Below are positions 6,333-13,092 of a stretch of 14,080 nt of DNA, in pieces. Below the pieces are notes generated by a model. It was given only the letters and a program-made list of their open reading frames with translations, ran no database searches and had not been told where the DNA came from. The stretch is from contig CAYOET010000105.1 in assembly GCA_964402985.1 (NCBI GenBank), forward strand, positions 1 to 14,080, read 5' to 3'. Source of the stretch: JADYYB01 sp964402985. Lineage in GTDB: Bacteria > Pseudomonadota > Alphaproteobacteria > Rhizobiales > Kaistiaceae. The number at the start of each line of letters is the position of its first letter. Position 1 is the stretch's first letter. Made by a program: the position numbers and the translations under genes.

Positions 6333-7436
6333 ATGACCCCTCGCTTCGTTCTCCGGGCCTCTCTTCTCGCCGCCCTCTCGGCAATGTCGTTGCCCGCTTG
6401 GGCCCAAGCCCAAGGCAGCGACGCCACCCAGGCCGTGGCCGATGCTGCCGCCGCGTTCCTCGCCACTTTCGCCGACGACCAGCGGAGCTCCGTTCTCTTG
6501 GCCTTCGACCCGGCCGCGACGCCCGAGGCTCCGATCTTCCCGCGAACCGGCGGTGGCGGCGGCGGGGGCGGCTTCGTCGGTGAGCGCTTCGGCGAGGCCG
6601 TCTGGTCGAACTACCCGGTCAGCGACGTGCCGCGCCCCGGCATCCAGCTCGGCGTAATGAGCGATACCCAGCGCGCGGCCGCGCTGGGACTCCTCCAGAC
6701 CGTGCTGAGCGAGGACGGTTACAAGAAGGTCCAGGAGACGATGGGCTCCGACCAGGCCCTCTCCGATGCCGGAACCAACTTCGCGTCCGGGACCGAAGCC
6801 TACACGCTTGCGATCCTCGGCCCCCCGAGCGCCACCGACCCGTGGATGATCGAGTTCGGCGGCCACCATCTCGGCCTCAACATCGTCATCTCCGGCGCCG
6901 AGGGCATCATGACCCCGACGCTCACCGGCGCCCAGCCGGCGGTCTACACCTCGGGCGGCGAGACCATCCGCGCCCTCGCCGACGAGAACGACAAGGCCTT
7001 CGCCCTTTTGGGAGCGCTCGACGATGCCCAGCGCGCCAAGGCGATCCTGACCTACACCGTCGGTGATCTCGTCCTCGGTCCCGGGCACTGGGGAGAGGAT
7101 ATCGTCCCCGAGGGCCTCGACGCCTCGGAGATGACCGCGCCGCAGCGGGCGCTTCTTCTCGACCTCATCGCCGAATGGGCCGGCATCATCAACCCGGCCT
7201 ACGCCGATCCGCGCTTGGCCGAGATCGAGGCGGGGCTCGACGACACCTATTTCGCCTGGAGCGGCCCGACGACCCACGAGGAGGGCCGTAACGGCTCATC
7301 CTACTACCGGATCCAGGGCCCCAAGCTGATCATCGAGTTCTCGCCGCAGGGTGTCGGCGGCGATCCGACCAACCACGTCCACACGATTTACCGCGATCCC
7401 ACCAACGACTACGCTCTCGCCCTTCTCCCGCGATGA
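6333..7436 (+). CDS. Exported DUF3500 family protein (paralog 2)
   Basis: A 367-residue exported protein, tandem paralog of the preceding gene. Three in-frame ATGs lie at 6321, 6330 and 6333. The last is preferred because GGAGA (6323-6327) then lies at normal spacing and the product begins MTPRF, like paralog 1 (MTPNR). The signal peptide ends near PAWAQAQ (26). The family motifs are kept: PWMIEFGGHHLGLN (170-183, H178/H179), GDLVLGPGHWGEDIVPEG (244-261), TYFAWSG (305-311) and TNHVHTIYRDPTNDY (346-360, H348/H350). It lacks the paralog 1 Ala/Gly insert but has its own poly-Gly run at 73-80 in an earlier position. The stop overlaps the start of the next gene (ATGA), which indicates translational coupling. 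Molecular function is unknown; the conserved GGHH and NHxH motifs imply that both copies keep the same active or binding site. Confidence 0.87.
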   Translation: MTPRFVLRASLLAALSAMSLPAWAQAQGSDATQAVADAAAAFLATFADDQRSSVLLAFDPAATPEAPIFPRTGGGGGGGGFVGERFGEAVWSNYPVSDVPRPGIQLGVMSDTQRAAALGLLQTVLSEDGYKKVQETMGSDQALSDAGTNFASGTEAYTLAILGPPSATDPWMIEFGGHHLGLNIVISGAEGIMTPTLTGAQPAVYTSGGETIRALADENDKAFALLGALDDAQRAKAILTYTVGDLVLGPGHWGEDIVPEGLDASEMTAPQRALLLDLIAEWAGIINPAYADPRLAEIEAGLDDTYFAWSGPTTHEEGRNGSSYYRIQGPKLIIEFSPQGVGGDPTNHVHTIYRDPTNDYALALLPR

Positions 7437-7975
7437 TGAGGCTGCCCCTCCTCGGCCTCCTCATCACCGTGGGGGCGAGCCCCGCCGCGGCGCACGGCAT
7501 CGACGAGTACGTGCAGGGCACGCTGGTCGGAGTCTCCGCCGAGACGGTCGTCATCGCCCTGCAGCTCACCCCCGGTCAGGAGGTGGCCCCGGCCATCCTT
7601 GCGCTGCTCGACGCCGATCGGGATGGGGCGCTTTCGGCAGCCGAGGAGGAAGCCTACGCGGATCGCGTGCGCAGCGACCTGTGGCTTGCGATTGACGGTC
7701 GGCCGCGCGAGCTCCGGCTGGTCTCCTCATCCTTCCCGCCGCTCGAGGCGATGCGGGAGGGGGTGGGCTACATGATGCTTCGCTTCGAGGCCGACGTGCC
7801 GGCGGGCGCGGCCACGCACTCGCTCGCCTTCCAGAACCTCCACCAGCCCGACATCGGCGTTTATCTGGTCAACGCGCTGGCCCCTTCCGACGCCGGAGTC
7901 CGCATCCTCTCCCAGGAGCGCAATCCCAACCAGACGCTCTACGAGCTGGACTTTTCGGTCTCTCCGGCGCCCTGA
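7433..7975 (+). CDS. Exported EF-hand protein resembling the soluble N-terminal domain of HupE/UreJ-type proteins
   Basis: A 180-residue exported protein whose ATG overlaps the preceding DUF3500 stop by four bases. Residues 1-20 are a signal peptide (cleavage after PAAA, mature start HGIDEYVQGTL). Residues 60-71 are a complete 12-residue calcium-binding EF-hand loop, D60-x-D62-x-D64-G-x-x-S68-x-x-E71. The pattern AH.IDEY.Q.TLV, LTPG..VAP..LALLD.D.DG..S..E, then FQNLHQPDIGVYLVNAL (132-149) and an N-Q-T-LYELDF tail resembles the extracytoplasmic N-terminal domain that precedes the membrane part in HupE/UreJ-type (nickel/cobalt transport-like) proteins. The membrane part is absent: the gene ends here and the next frame is an unrelated YihY protein. 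It could be a natural single-domain version or a truncation. The resemblance is from memory and moderate. Confidence 0.75.
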   Translation: MMRLPLLGLLITVGASPAAAHGIDEYVQGTLVGVSAETVVIALQLTPGQEVAPAILALLDADRDGALSAAEEEAYADRVRSDLWLAIDGRPRELRLVSSSFPPLEAMREGVGYMMLRFEADVPAGAATHSLAFQNLHQPDIGVYLVNALAPSDAGVRILSQERNPNQTLYELDFSVSPAP

Positions 7976-8033
7976 CCGCGCAACAAAAGCGCTCCGCTCG
8001 GGGTTGAAGCGAACACCACCCGCGGAGGAAAGC

Positions 8034-9200
8034 GTGTCCAGCAGCAGGTCGCTCGCCGCCACCCGTCCCACCGGCCGGGCGCGCGGCCACGGGGCCGGCT
8101 CGCCGACGGAAATCCCGCCCCGGGGTTGGAAGGAGATTCTTCTCCGCACCAAGGACGAGATCGGCGGAGACCGCGTCGGGCTGATCGCCGCCGGCTGCGC
8201 CTTCTACGTCCTCCTCGCGCTCTTCCCCGCGCTCGCCGCCATCGTCGCGGTCTATGGCCTCGTCGCCGACCCGAGTGACGTCGCCCGTCAGGTTGACGCC
8301 CTCGGCTCGGTCCTCCCGGCTGGCGGCGTCTCGATCATCCAGGAGCAGCTCACTCGGCTCACCGAAAAGGGGGCGGGCAGCCTCAGCTTTGCAGCGCTCG
8401 CCGGCGTCGCCTTTTCGCTGTGGAGCGCGAACAACGGCATCAAGACGATGTTCGAGGCGATGAACGTTGCCTACGACGAGACCGAGAAGCGCGGCTTCTT
8501 CAAGCTGACGCTGGTGACCCTCGCCTTCACCGCCGGCGCGCTCGTCCTCGTCATCCTGATGATCTTCGCGCTCGGAATCGTTCCCGCGATCCTCGATGCG
8601 GTCGGCCTCGGCTCGGTCACCGAAATCCTCATCACCGTCCTCCGCTGGCCGCTCATGGCCCTCATCGCCGCCGTCGCGATTTCGCTTCTCTACCGCTACG
8701 GCCCGAGTCGCGCGCCGCCGGCCTGGCGCTGGATCACGCCCGGCAGCACGCTCGCCGCCTTTGCCTGGATCATCGCTTCGGCCATCGTCGGCTTCTACCT
8801 CGCCAATTTCGCGAACTACGACGCCACCTACGGCTCTCTCGGCGCGGCGATCGGCTTCATGACCTGGCTCTGGCTCTCGGTCTTTATCGTCATCGCGGGC
8901 GCCGAGCTCGATGCCGAAATCGAGCACCAGGCCGGCAAGACCGACCCCCGCATGGAGCCGGTCAAGGACGGCACCGCCGCCGACGCGCTGCGGAAGGCGG
9001 AGCCCTCGGCCCGACGCCGGGAGGCAGGCGTCATGTCAACGGGGTCGGCGGCGGAGGCAGGAACGCTCGGGCGGGACTTCGCCGAACGCGTCGGGCGAGC
9101 GGTGGGCTCTGTCGCCTCGCGCCACAAGCTCGCCTCGCTCGCCGTCGTCGGCGCGGCTTTCGCTCTGTCCCGCCGCCCCTCGCCGGGCAAGCGCTCCTGA
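8034..9200 (+). CDS. YihY/virulence factor BrkB family inner-membrane protein
   Basis: A 388-residue integral membrane protein. The GTG at 8034 is chosen because a perfect GGAGG lies five to six bases before it; an in-frame TTG at 8004 would add ten residues but has no ribosome site. After a basic, disordered N-terminus (1-35), membrane segments are visible at about 50-77, 118-132, 158-185, 198-220, 238-259 and 266-290. The family motifs are GCAFYVLLALFPALAAIVAVYG (54-75), SLWSANNGIKTMFEAMNVAYDE (128-149), NYDATYGSLGAAIGFMTWLW (261-280) and GAELDAEIEHQ (289-299). It was once called ribonuclease BN, which is now known to be wrong; the function is unsettled, possibly transport. An unusual C-terminal tail (300-388) has a hydrophobic stretch (367-379) flanked by basic residues. 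The 58-base gap to the preceding gene has no terminator, so read-through is possible. Confidence 0.9.
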   Translation: MSSSRSLAATRPTGRARGHGAGSPTEIPPRGWKEILLRTKDEIGGDRVGLIAAGCAFYVLLALFPALAAIVAVYGLVADPSDVARQVDALGSVLPAGGVSIIQEQLTRLTEKGAGSLSFAALAGVAFSLWSANNGIKTMFEAMNVAYDETEKRGFFKLTLVTLAFTAGALVLVILMIFALGIVPAILDAVGLGSVTEILITVLRWPLMALIAAVAISLLYRYGPSRAPPAWRWITPGSTLAAFAWIIASAIVGFYLANFANYDATYGSLGAAIGFMTWLWLSVFIVIAGAELDAEIEHQAGKTDPRMEPVKDGTAADALRKAEPSARRREAGVMSTGSAAEAGTLGRDFAERVGRAVGSVASRHKLASLAVVGAAFALSRRPSPGKRS

Positions 9201-9300
9201 CCGATGGCGGCGATCGAGCGGAAGCGGCCCTCACCAGCGCTGGTGCACCGACGGGGCGATCCGCCGCCGGTAGGTCTCGGCGATTCTCCGGCGGCCGCAT

Positions 9301-9465
9301 CGGCTTGGTGAGCGCCTGCTTCGCCGCCAGCGGCTCGGGCTCATGGTGGAGGCCTTCGCGGATGCCGTGCTCGCCGGCCAACCGGTCCCGCTGTCCAACG
9401 AGGACTCACTTGCCAACATGCGCGTCCTCGACGCCTTCGCCCGCTCAGGCCAGCGCGAAGGATCT
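9301..9465 (+). pseudogene. C-terminal remnant of a Gfo/Idh/MocA family oxidoreductase
   Basis: In one frame, about 40 codons encode LGLMVEAFADAVLAGQPVPL and SNEDSLANMRVLDAFARSG, which is the standard C-terminus of Gfo/Idh/MocA sugar oxidoreductases (MVEAFADAVL.G.P.P...ED.LANMRV.DA...SA). Upstream in the same frame there is a stop at 9271-9273 and no Rossmann domain. Downstream of ARSG the frame runs on to 9678 with unrelated, arginine-rich sequence. This is best read as the debris of a deleted gene rather than an active 111-residue protein starting at the ATG of 9343. Moderate confidence: the motif is short but distinctive. Confidence 0.5.
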
Positions 9466-9591
9466 GACGACGAGCGATGTCCGTCGTCGAATCCACGTCG
9501 AACGAGTGCCGAACAATTGGGCACTCGGCGAGGCCTGAGTGCAAGACTGATGCACGACCGCCGATGCCGGGAGAAGAATTCTCGCCTGCCC

Positions 9592-9620
9592 TTGACCGCA
9601 CAGCCGTCTTGCCATGACAT
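9592..9620 (+). promoter_or_regulatory. Predicted sigma70-type promoter of the aap operon
   Basis: TTGACC (9592-9597, five of six consensus bases) and TGACAT (9615-9620, weak) are separated by exactly 17 bases. The predicted start near 9627 gives a leader of about 85 bases before aapJ. The -35 box is convincing; the -10 box is poor, so the call is tentative. Confidence 0.4.
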
Positions 9621-9640
9621 GAAGGGTAGAGCGGCCCGTC

Positions 9641-9675
9641 GGTTGGGCGAGTCTGCGCCATGTCCCAACCTTGGG
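9641..9675 (+). promoter_or_regulatory. Leader of aap operon with two mutually exclusive hairpins
   Basis: CCCAACC (9664-9670) can pair either with GGTTGGG upstream (9641-9647, 7 bp, 16-base loop) or, in part, with TTGGG downstream (CCCAA 9664-9668 with TTGGG 9671-9675). The two structures share the same middle strand and cannot form together. The arrangement lies between the predicted promoter and the aapJ start. Whether it regulates anything is unknown. Confidence 0.3.
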
Positions 9676-9712
9676 TAAGTCTTTGGCTTCTAAGGGTTCG
9701 GGGTACATCACC

Positions 9713-10726
9713 ATGAAAAAGCTTCTCCTCGCATTGTCGGCACTCGTGCCGGCGCTTGGATTTACTTCCGCGGAGGCTGCGACGCTTGACGACGTCAAGG
9801 CGCGCGGCAGCGTCACCTGCGGCGTCCATACCGGCCTCCTCGGCTACGCGGCGCCGGACAGCGCCGGGCGCTGGGCCGGCTTCGACGTCGACTACTGTCG
9901 CGCCCTCGCCGCCGCCATCTTCGGCGACCCGGAGAAGGTGACCTTCACGCCGCTCTCGGCCAGCGAGCGGTTCACTGCCCTCCAGGGCGCGAGCGTGGAT
10001 CTCCTCGCGCGCATCACCACCTGGACGATGTCGCGCGACACCACGCTCGGCATCAATTTCGCGGCCATCAACTACTACGACGGCCAGAGCTTCCTCGTCC
10101 GCAAGGCCGACGGCTTCACCAAGGCGGCCGACCTCAACGGCGGATCGATCTGCGTCCAGACGGGCACCACCACCGAGCTCAACGTCACCGACTTCTTCGC
10201 CGCCAACGGCCTGACGTTCAACCCGGTCGTCTTCGAGCGCATCGACGAGGCGACCGCCGCCTTCGCCGCGGGCCGTTGCGATGCCTACACCTCGGATGCT
10301 TCGGGCCTGCACGGCACCCGGCTCACGCTCGGCGCTCCGGACGACTACATGGTGCTCCCCGACATCATCTCGAAGGAGCCGCTCTCGATCGCCGTCCGCC
10401 AGGGCGACGACCAGTGGTTCGACCTCGTGAAGTGGCTCCACTTTGCCCTCCTCACCGCCGAGGAGCTCGGCGTGACGTCGGAGAACGTCGACCAGATGCT
10501 GAGCTCCGAGAACGTCAGCATCCGCCGGCTGCTCGGAACCGAAGGCACCTTCGGCGAGACCATCGGCCTCTCCAACGACTGGGCCTACAAGGCGATCAAG
10601 CTCGTCGGGAACTACGGCGAGCTGTTCGACCGCAATCTCGGCGCCGGCTCGGCCATCGGCATCGAGCGCGGTCTCAACGCGCTGTGGACCGACGGCGGCC
10701 TCCAATACGCGCCGCCGATCCGCTAG
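9713..10726 (+). CDS. aapJ: General L-amino acid ABC transporter, periplasmic binding protein AapJ
   Basis: A 337-residue substrate-binding protein (family SBP_bac_3) of the AapJ/BztA type. The ATG at 9713 begins a Sec signal peptide (MKKLLLALSALVPALGFTSA, cleavage near EAA, residue 23); an upstream in-frame TTG would bury the signal and is not used. Characteristic stretches are RGSVTCGVHTGLLGYAAPDS (31-50), GFDVDYCRALAAAIFGDPEK (56-75), SASERFTALQGASVDLLAR (82-100), TTWTMSRDTTLGINFA (102-117), CVQTGTTTELNVTDFF (147-162), DAYTSDASGL (190-199) and the invariant C-terminus GLNALWTDGGLQYAPPIR (320-337). Paired Cys residues C36/C62 and C147/C189 resemble those of the family. It delivers a broad range of L-amino acids to the AapQM permease encoded just downstream (16-base gap). 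Length and order match the rhizobial operon. Confidence 0.95.
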   Translation: MKKLLLALSALVPALGFTSAEAATLDDVKARGSVTCGVHTGLLGYAAPDSAGRWAGFDVDYCRALAAAIFGDPEKVTFTPLSASERFTALQGASVDLLARITTWTMSRDTTLGINFAAINYYDGQSFLVRKADGFTKAADLNGGSICVQTGTTTELNVTDFFAANGLTFNPVVFERIDEATAAFAAGRCDAYTSDASGLHGTRLTLGAPDDYMVLPDIISKEPLSIAVRQGDDQWFDLVKWLHFALLTAEELGVTSENVDQMLSSENVSIRRLLGTEGTFGETIGLSNDWAYKAIKLVGNYGELFDRNLGAGSAIGIERGLNALWTDGGLQYAPPIR

Positions 10727-10742
10727 CCGATAGGAGCCTCGC

Positions 10743-11966
10743 ATGAACCCGGTGGCAGGGGTGTCCGGCTCCGGCCGAGCCCCTCCACCGGGCCGCGACC
10801 TCGGACCGCCGGCTCAGCGCGAATGGACCGCCGACAGGGTTCGCTCGCTCCTCATCCAGCTGATCGCCGCGAGCGCGGTCATCGCGCTCCTCCTCTGGCT
10901 CGGTGTCAACACGGCGACCAATCTTCGCCGCCAGGGCATCGCCTCCGGCTTCGACTTCCTCGGCGAGCGGGCCGGGTTCCGCATCTCGCAAACCCTCATC
11001 CCCTACACCCCCGACAGCACCTTCTTCGGCGCCTTCCTCGTCGGGCTGACCAACACGCTCTTCATCGCCGCGCTCGGCATCGTCTTCGCGACGATCATCG
11101 GCTTCGCCGTCGGCATCGCGCGGCTGTCCAGGAACTGGCTCCTGGCCCGGCTCGGCACGCTCTATGTCGAGCTGATCCGCAACATCCCGCTCCTCGTCTT
11201 TCTCCTCTTTCTCTACAAGGCGGTGCTCGCCTCCCTGCCGCTGCCGCGCGTGGGCTACGAGTTGCCGCTCGGCGCCAACCTCAACGTGCGCGGCCTCTTC
11301 GTGCCGCGGCCGATCGCCGAGCCGGGCCTGACGATGACCGGGATCGCGATCCTCGTCGCGCTGGTCGCGGCGGCATTCTTTTTCGGCTGGGCCGATCGCT
11401 GGCGGCGGGAGACCGGCCGTCGCCTCCCGGTCGGCTGGATCACCCTCGCCATCCTCCTCGGGATTCCGGCCGCGACGTTCGTCGCCACGGGCGCGCCGAT
11501 CGCGTTCTCGCTACCGACCCTGCAGGGCCTCAATTTCACCGGCGGCCTCGACGTCTACCCCGAGTTCCTCGCCCTCCTCATCGGCCTTTCGCTCTACACC
11601 GCCGCGTTCATCGCCGAGGTGGTGCGCGGCGGCATCCTCGCGGTGAGCCGCGGCCAGCGCGAAGCGGCCGCGGCGCTCGGCCTCCGGCCCGGGACCACGA
11701 TGTGGCGGGTCATCGTCCCGCAGGCGGTGCGCGTGATCATCCCGCCGCTCACCAACCACTACCACATCCTCACCAAGAACACCTCGCACTCCGTGGCGAT
11801 CGGCTATCCCGACCTCGTCTCGGTGTTCTCGCAGACGGTCCTCAGCCTCACCGGCCAGGCGATCGAAGTGGTGGCGATCATGATGGCGGTCTATCTCGCC
11901 CTCTCCATCCTCACCTCGGCGCTGATGAACTGGTTCAACGCCCGCGTCGCCTTGGTGGAGCGCTGA
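10743..11966 (+). CDS. aapQ: General L-amino acid ABC transporter permease AapQ
   Basis: A 407-residue inner-membrane permease (HisM/AapQ type). The ATG at 10743 follows TAGGAG at correct spacing. Membrane segments are visible at about 35-56, 95-126, 147-165, 197-216, 230-249, 273-293 and 376-398, with the long periplasmic region between segments 3 and 6 that distinguishes AapQ from smaller amino acid permeases. The cytoplasmic EAA loop that docks on the ATPase is at 307-326 (E307-A-A-x3-G..., then IVPQ). Before it stands AEVVRGGILAVSRGQ (291-305), and after it TKNTSHSVAIGYPDLV (344-359), where relatives usually have TKNSSLAVAIGYPDLV. It forms a heterodimer with AapM, which starts one base after its stop. 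It is the second gene of a four-gene operon. Confidence 0.94.
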   Translation: MNPVAGVSGSGRAPPPGRDLGPPAQREWTADRVRSLLIQLIAASAVIALLLWLGVNTATNLRRQGIASGFDFLGERAGFRISQTLIPYTPDSTFFGAFLVGLTNTLFIAALGIVFATIIGFAVGIARLSRNWLLARLGTLYVELIRNIPLLVFLLFLYKAVLASLPLPRVGYELPLGANLNVRGLFVPRPIAEPGLTMTGIAILVALVAAAFFFGWADRWRRETGRRLPVGWITLAILLGIPAATFVATGAPIAFSLPTLQGLNFTGGLDVYPEFLALLIGLSLYTAAFIAEVVRGGILAVSRGQREAAAALGLRPGTTMWRVIVPQAVRVIIPPLTNHYHILTKNTSHSVAIGYPDLVSVFSQTVLSLTGQAIEVVAIMMAVYLALSILTSALMNWFNARVALVER

Positions 11967-11967
11967 G

Positions 11968-13092
11968 ATGAGCGCGCGCCATTACGTCCGCGGCGAGGTC
12001 CTCGCGGCACGGCCGCCGCCCCGCCGGCCGCTCGATCCGATCGGCTGGCTCGCCGCGAACCTCTTCTCGTCGCCGATCCATATCGCCGCCACGGTGCTCG
12101 CCGTCGCGGCAATCGCGTTGGTCCTGCCGCCCGCTCTCGACTGGGCGATTTTCGACGCGGTGTGGGTCGGCGACAACCGCGCGGCCTGCGTCGGGCCGGA
12201 GGTCGGCGCCTGCTGGGCGTTCGTCTGGTCGAAGATCGGCCAGTTCGTCCACGGCCTCTATCCCGTCGCCGAGCGCTGGCGGGTCGACGCCTTCTACGTC
12301 CTCTTCGCCGCCGGCCTGATCCCGATGGCGATCCCACGCGTGCCCTTCAAGCGCGCCAACGCGCTCTACCTCGTCCTCGTCCTGCCGATCGTTTCTCTGG
12401 TCCTCCTCCATGGTGGCGTCCTCGGCCTCCGCGAGGTCCCGACCAGCCAGTGGGGCGGCCTCATGGTCACGGTGATCGTCGCCTCGGTCGGCATCGCCAC
12501 TTCGATCCCGCTCGGCGTTCTTCTCGCCCTCGGCCGCCGCTCGAAGATGCCGGTGATCCGCATGCTCTGCATCGGCTTCATCGAGTTCTGGCGTGGAATC
12601 CCGCTCATCACGGTGCTCTTCATGTCGAGCGTGATGCTGCCGTTGTTTCTCCCGCCCGGCGTCGATTTCGACAAGCTCCTCCGCGCGCTGATCGGCATCT
12701 CGCTCTACGCCTCCGCCTACATGGCCGAGGCGGTTCGCGGCGGGCTGCAGTCGCTGCCGCGCGGCCAGTACGAAGCCGCCTCGAGCCTCGGCCTCGGCTA
12801 TTGGTCGACGATGCGGAAGGTCATCCTCCCGCAGGCCCTGCGGGTCTCCATTCCCGGCATCGTCAACATGGCGATCGCGCTCCTCAAGGACACCAGCCTC
12901 GTCATCGTCATCGGACTTTTCGACCTTCTCGGCATCATCCAGTCGAGCTTCGCCGACTCGACTTGGGCGAGCCCGGCGACCCCTGCCACCGGCTACATCT
13001 TCGCCGCGCTGGTTTATTGGGTGCTGGCCTTCGGCGTGTCGCGCTACTCGCTCTTCCTCGAGCGCCGCCTCGATGTGGGGAGGCGGCATTGA
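11968..13092 (+). CDS. aapM: General L-amino acid ABC transporter permease AapM
   Basis: A 374-residue inner-membrane permease, partner of AapQ. The ATG at 11968 lies one base after the aapQ stop, so translation is coupled. Membrane segments are seen at about 38-62, 108-122, 132-150, 165-188, 200-228, 238-252, 295-317 and 340-365. The EAA loop is at 269-288 (E269-A-A-x3-G275..., then ILPQ), preceded by YMAEAVRGGLQSLPRG (251-266). Between segments 1 and 2 there is a periplasmic section with two Cys (C74, C82) in ACVGPEVGACWAF, as in other AapM proteins (pattern recalled, not aligned). The C-terminus SRYSLFLERRLDVGRRH is typical. The stop codon overlaps the TTG proposed as the start of aapP. 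Together with AapJ and AapP it forms an importer for a broad range of amino acids. Confidence 0.94.
   Translation: MSARHYVRGEVLAARPPPRRPLDPIGWLAANLFSSPIHIAATVLAVAAIALVLPPALDWAIFDAVWVGDNRAACVGPEVGACWAFVWSKIGQFVHGLYPVAERWRVDAFYVLFAAGLIPMAIPRVPFKRANALYLVLVLPIVSLVLLHGGVLGLREVPTSQWGGLMVTVIVASVGIATSIPLGVLLALGRRSKMPVIRMLCIGFIEFWRGIPLITVLFMSSVMLPLFLPPGVDFDKLLRALIGISLYASAYMAEAVRGGLQSLPRGQYEAASSLGLGYWSTMRKVILPQALRVSIPGIVNMAIALLKDTSLVIVIGLFDLLGIIQSSFADSTWASPATPATGYIFAALVYWVLAFGVSRYSLFLERRLDVGRRH

Larger units (their letters stand above)
9201..9712. other. Intergenic region between yihY-type gene and aap operon
   Basis: This 512-base stretch has no intact gene. It contains the Gfo/Idh/MocA remnant (listed), an inverted repeat CGAGTGCC (9503-9510) / GGCACTCG (9520-9527) with a 9-base loop, a smaller repeat GTGCA (9539-9543) / TGCAC (9551-9555), the predicted aap promoter and a leader with competing hairpins. 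The inverted repeats upstream of the promoter are candidate regulator sites. Confidence 0.5.

Noticed and set aside
4986..7277. A 763-codon open frame on the minus strand opposite the DUF3500 genes
   Set aside because: It is antisense to two well-supported DUF3500 genes, has low-complexity composition and no recognisable motif; the GC bias explains its length.
9343..9678. A 111-residue protein starting at ATG 9343
   Set aside because: Only its first ~38 residues match a family, and they match that family's C-terminus; no ribosome site is evident. Treated as a gene remnant.
12162..13088. Upstream extension of the aapP frame inside aapM
   Set aside because: The frame stays open through aapM by chance, but the extension is Arg/Pro-rich and antedates the ribosome site and the ABC domain. 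A fused protein is not supported.
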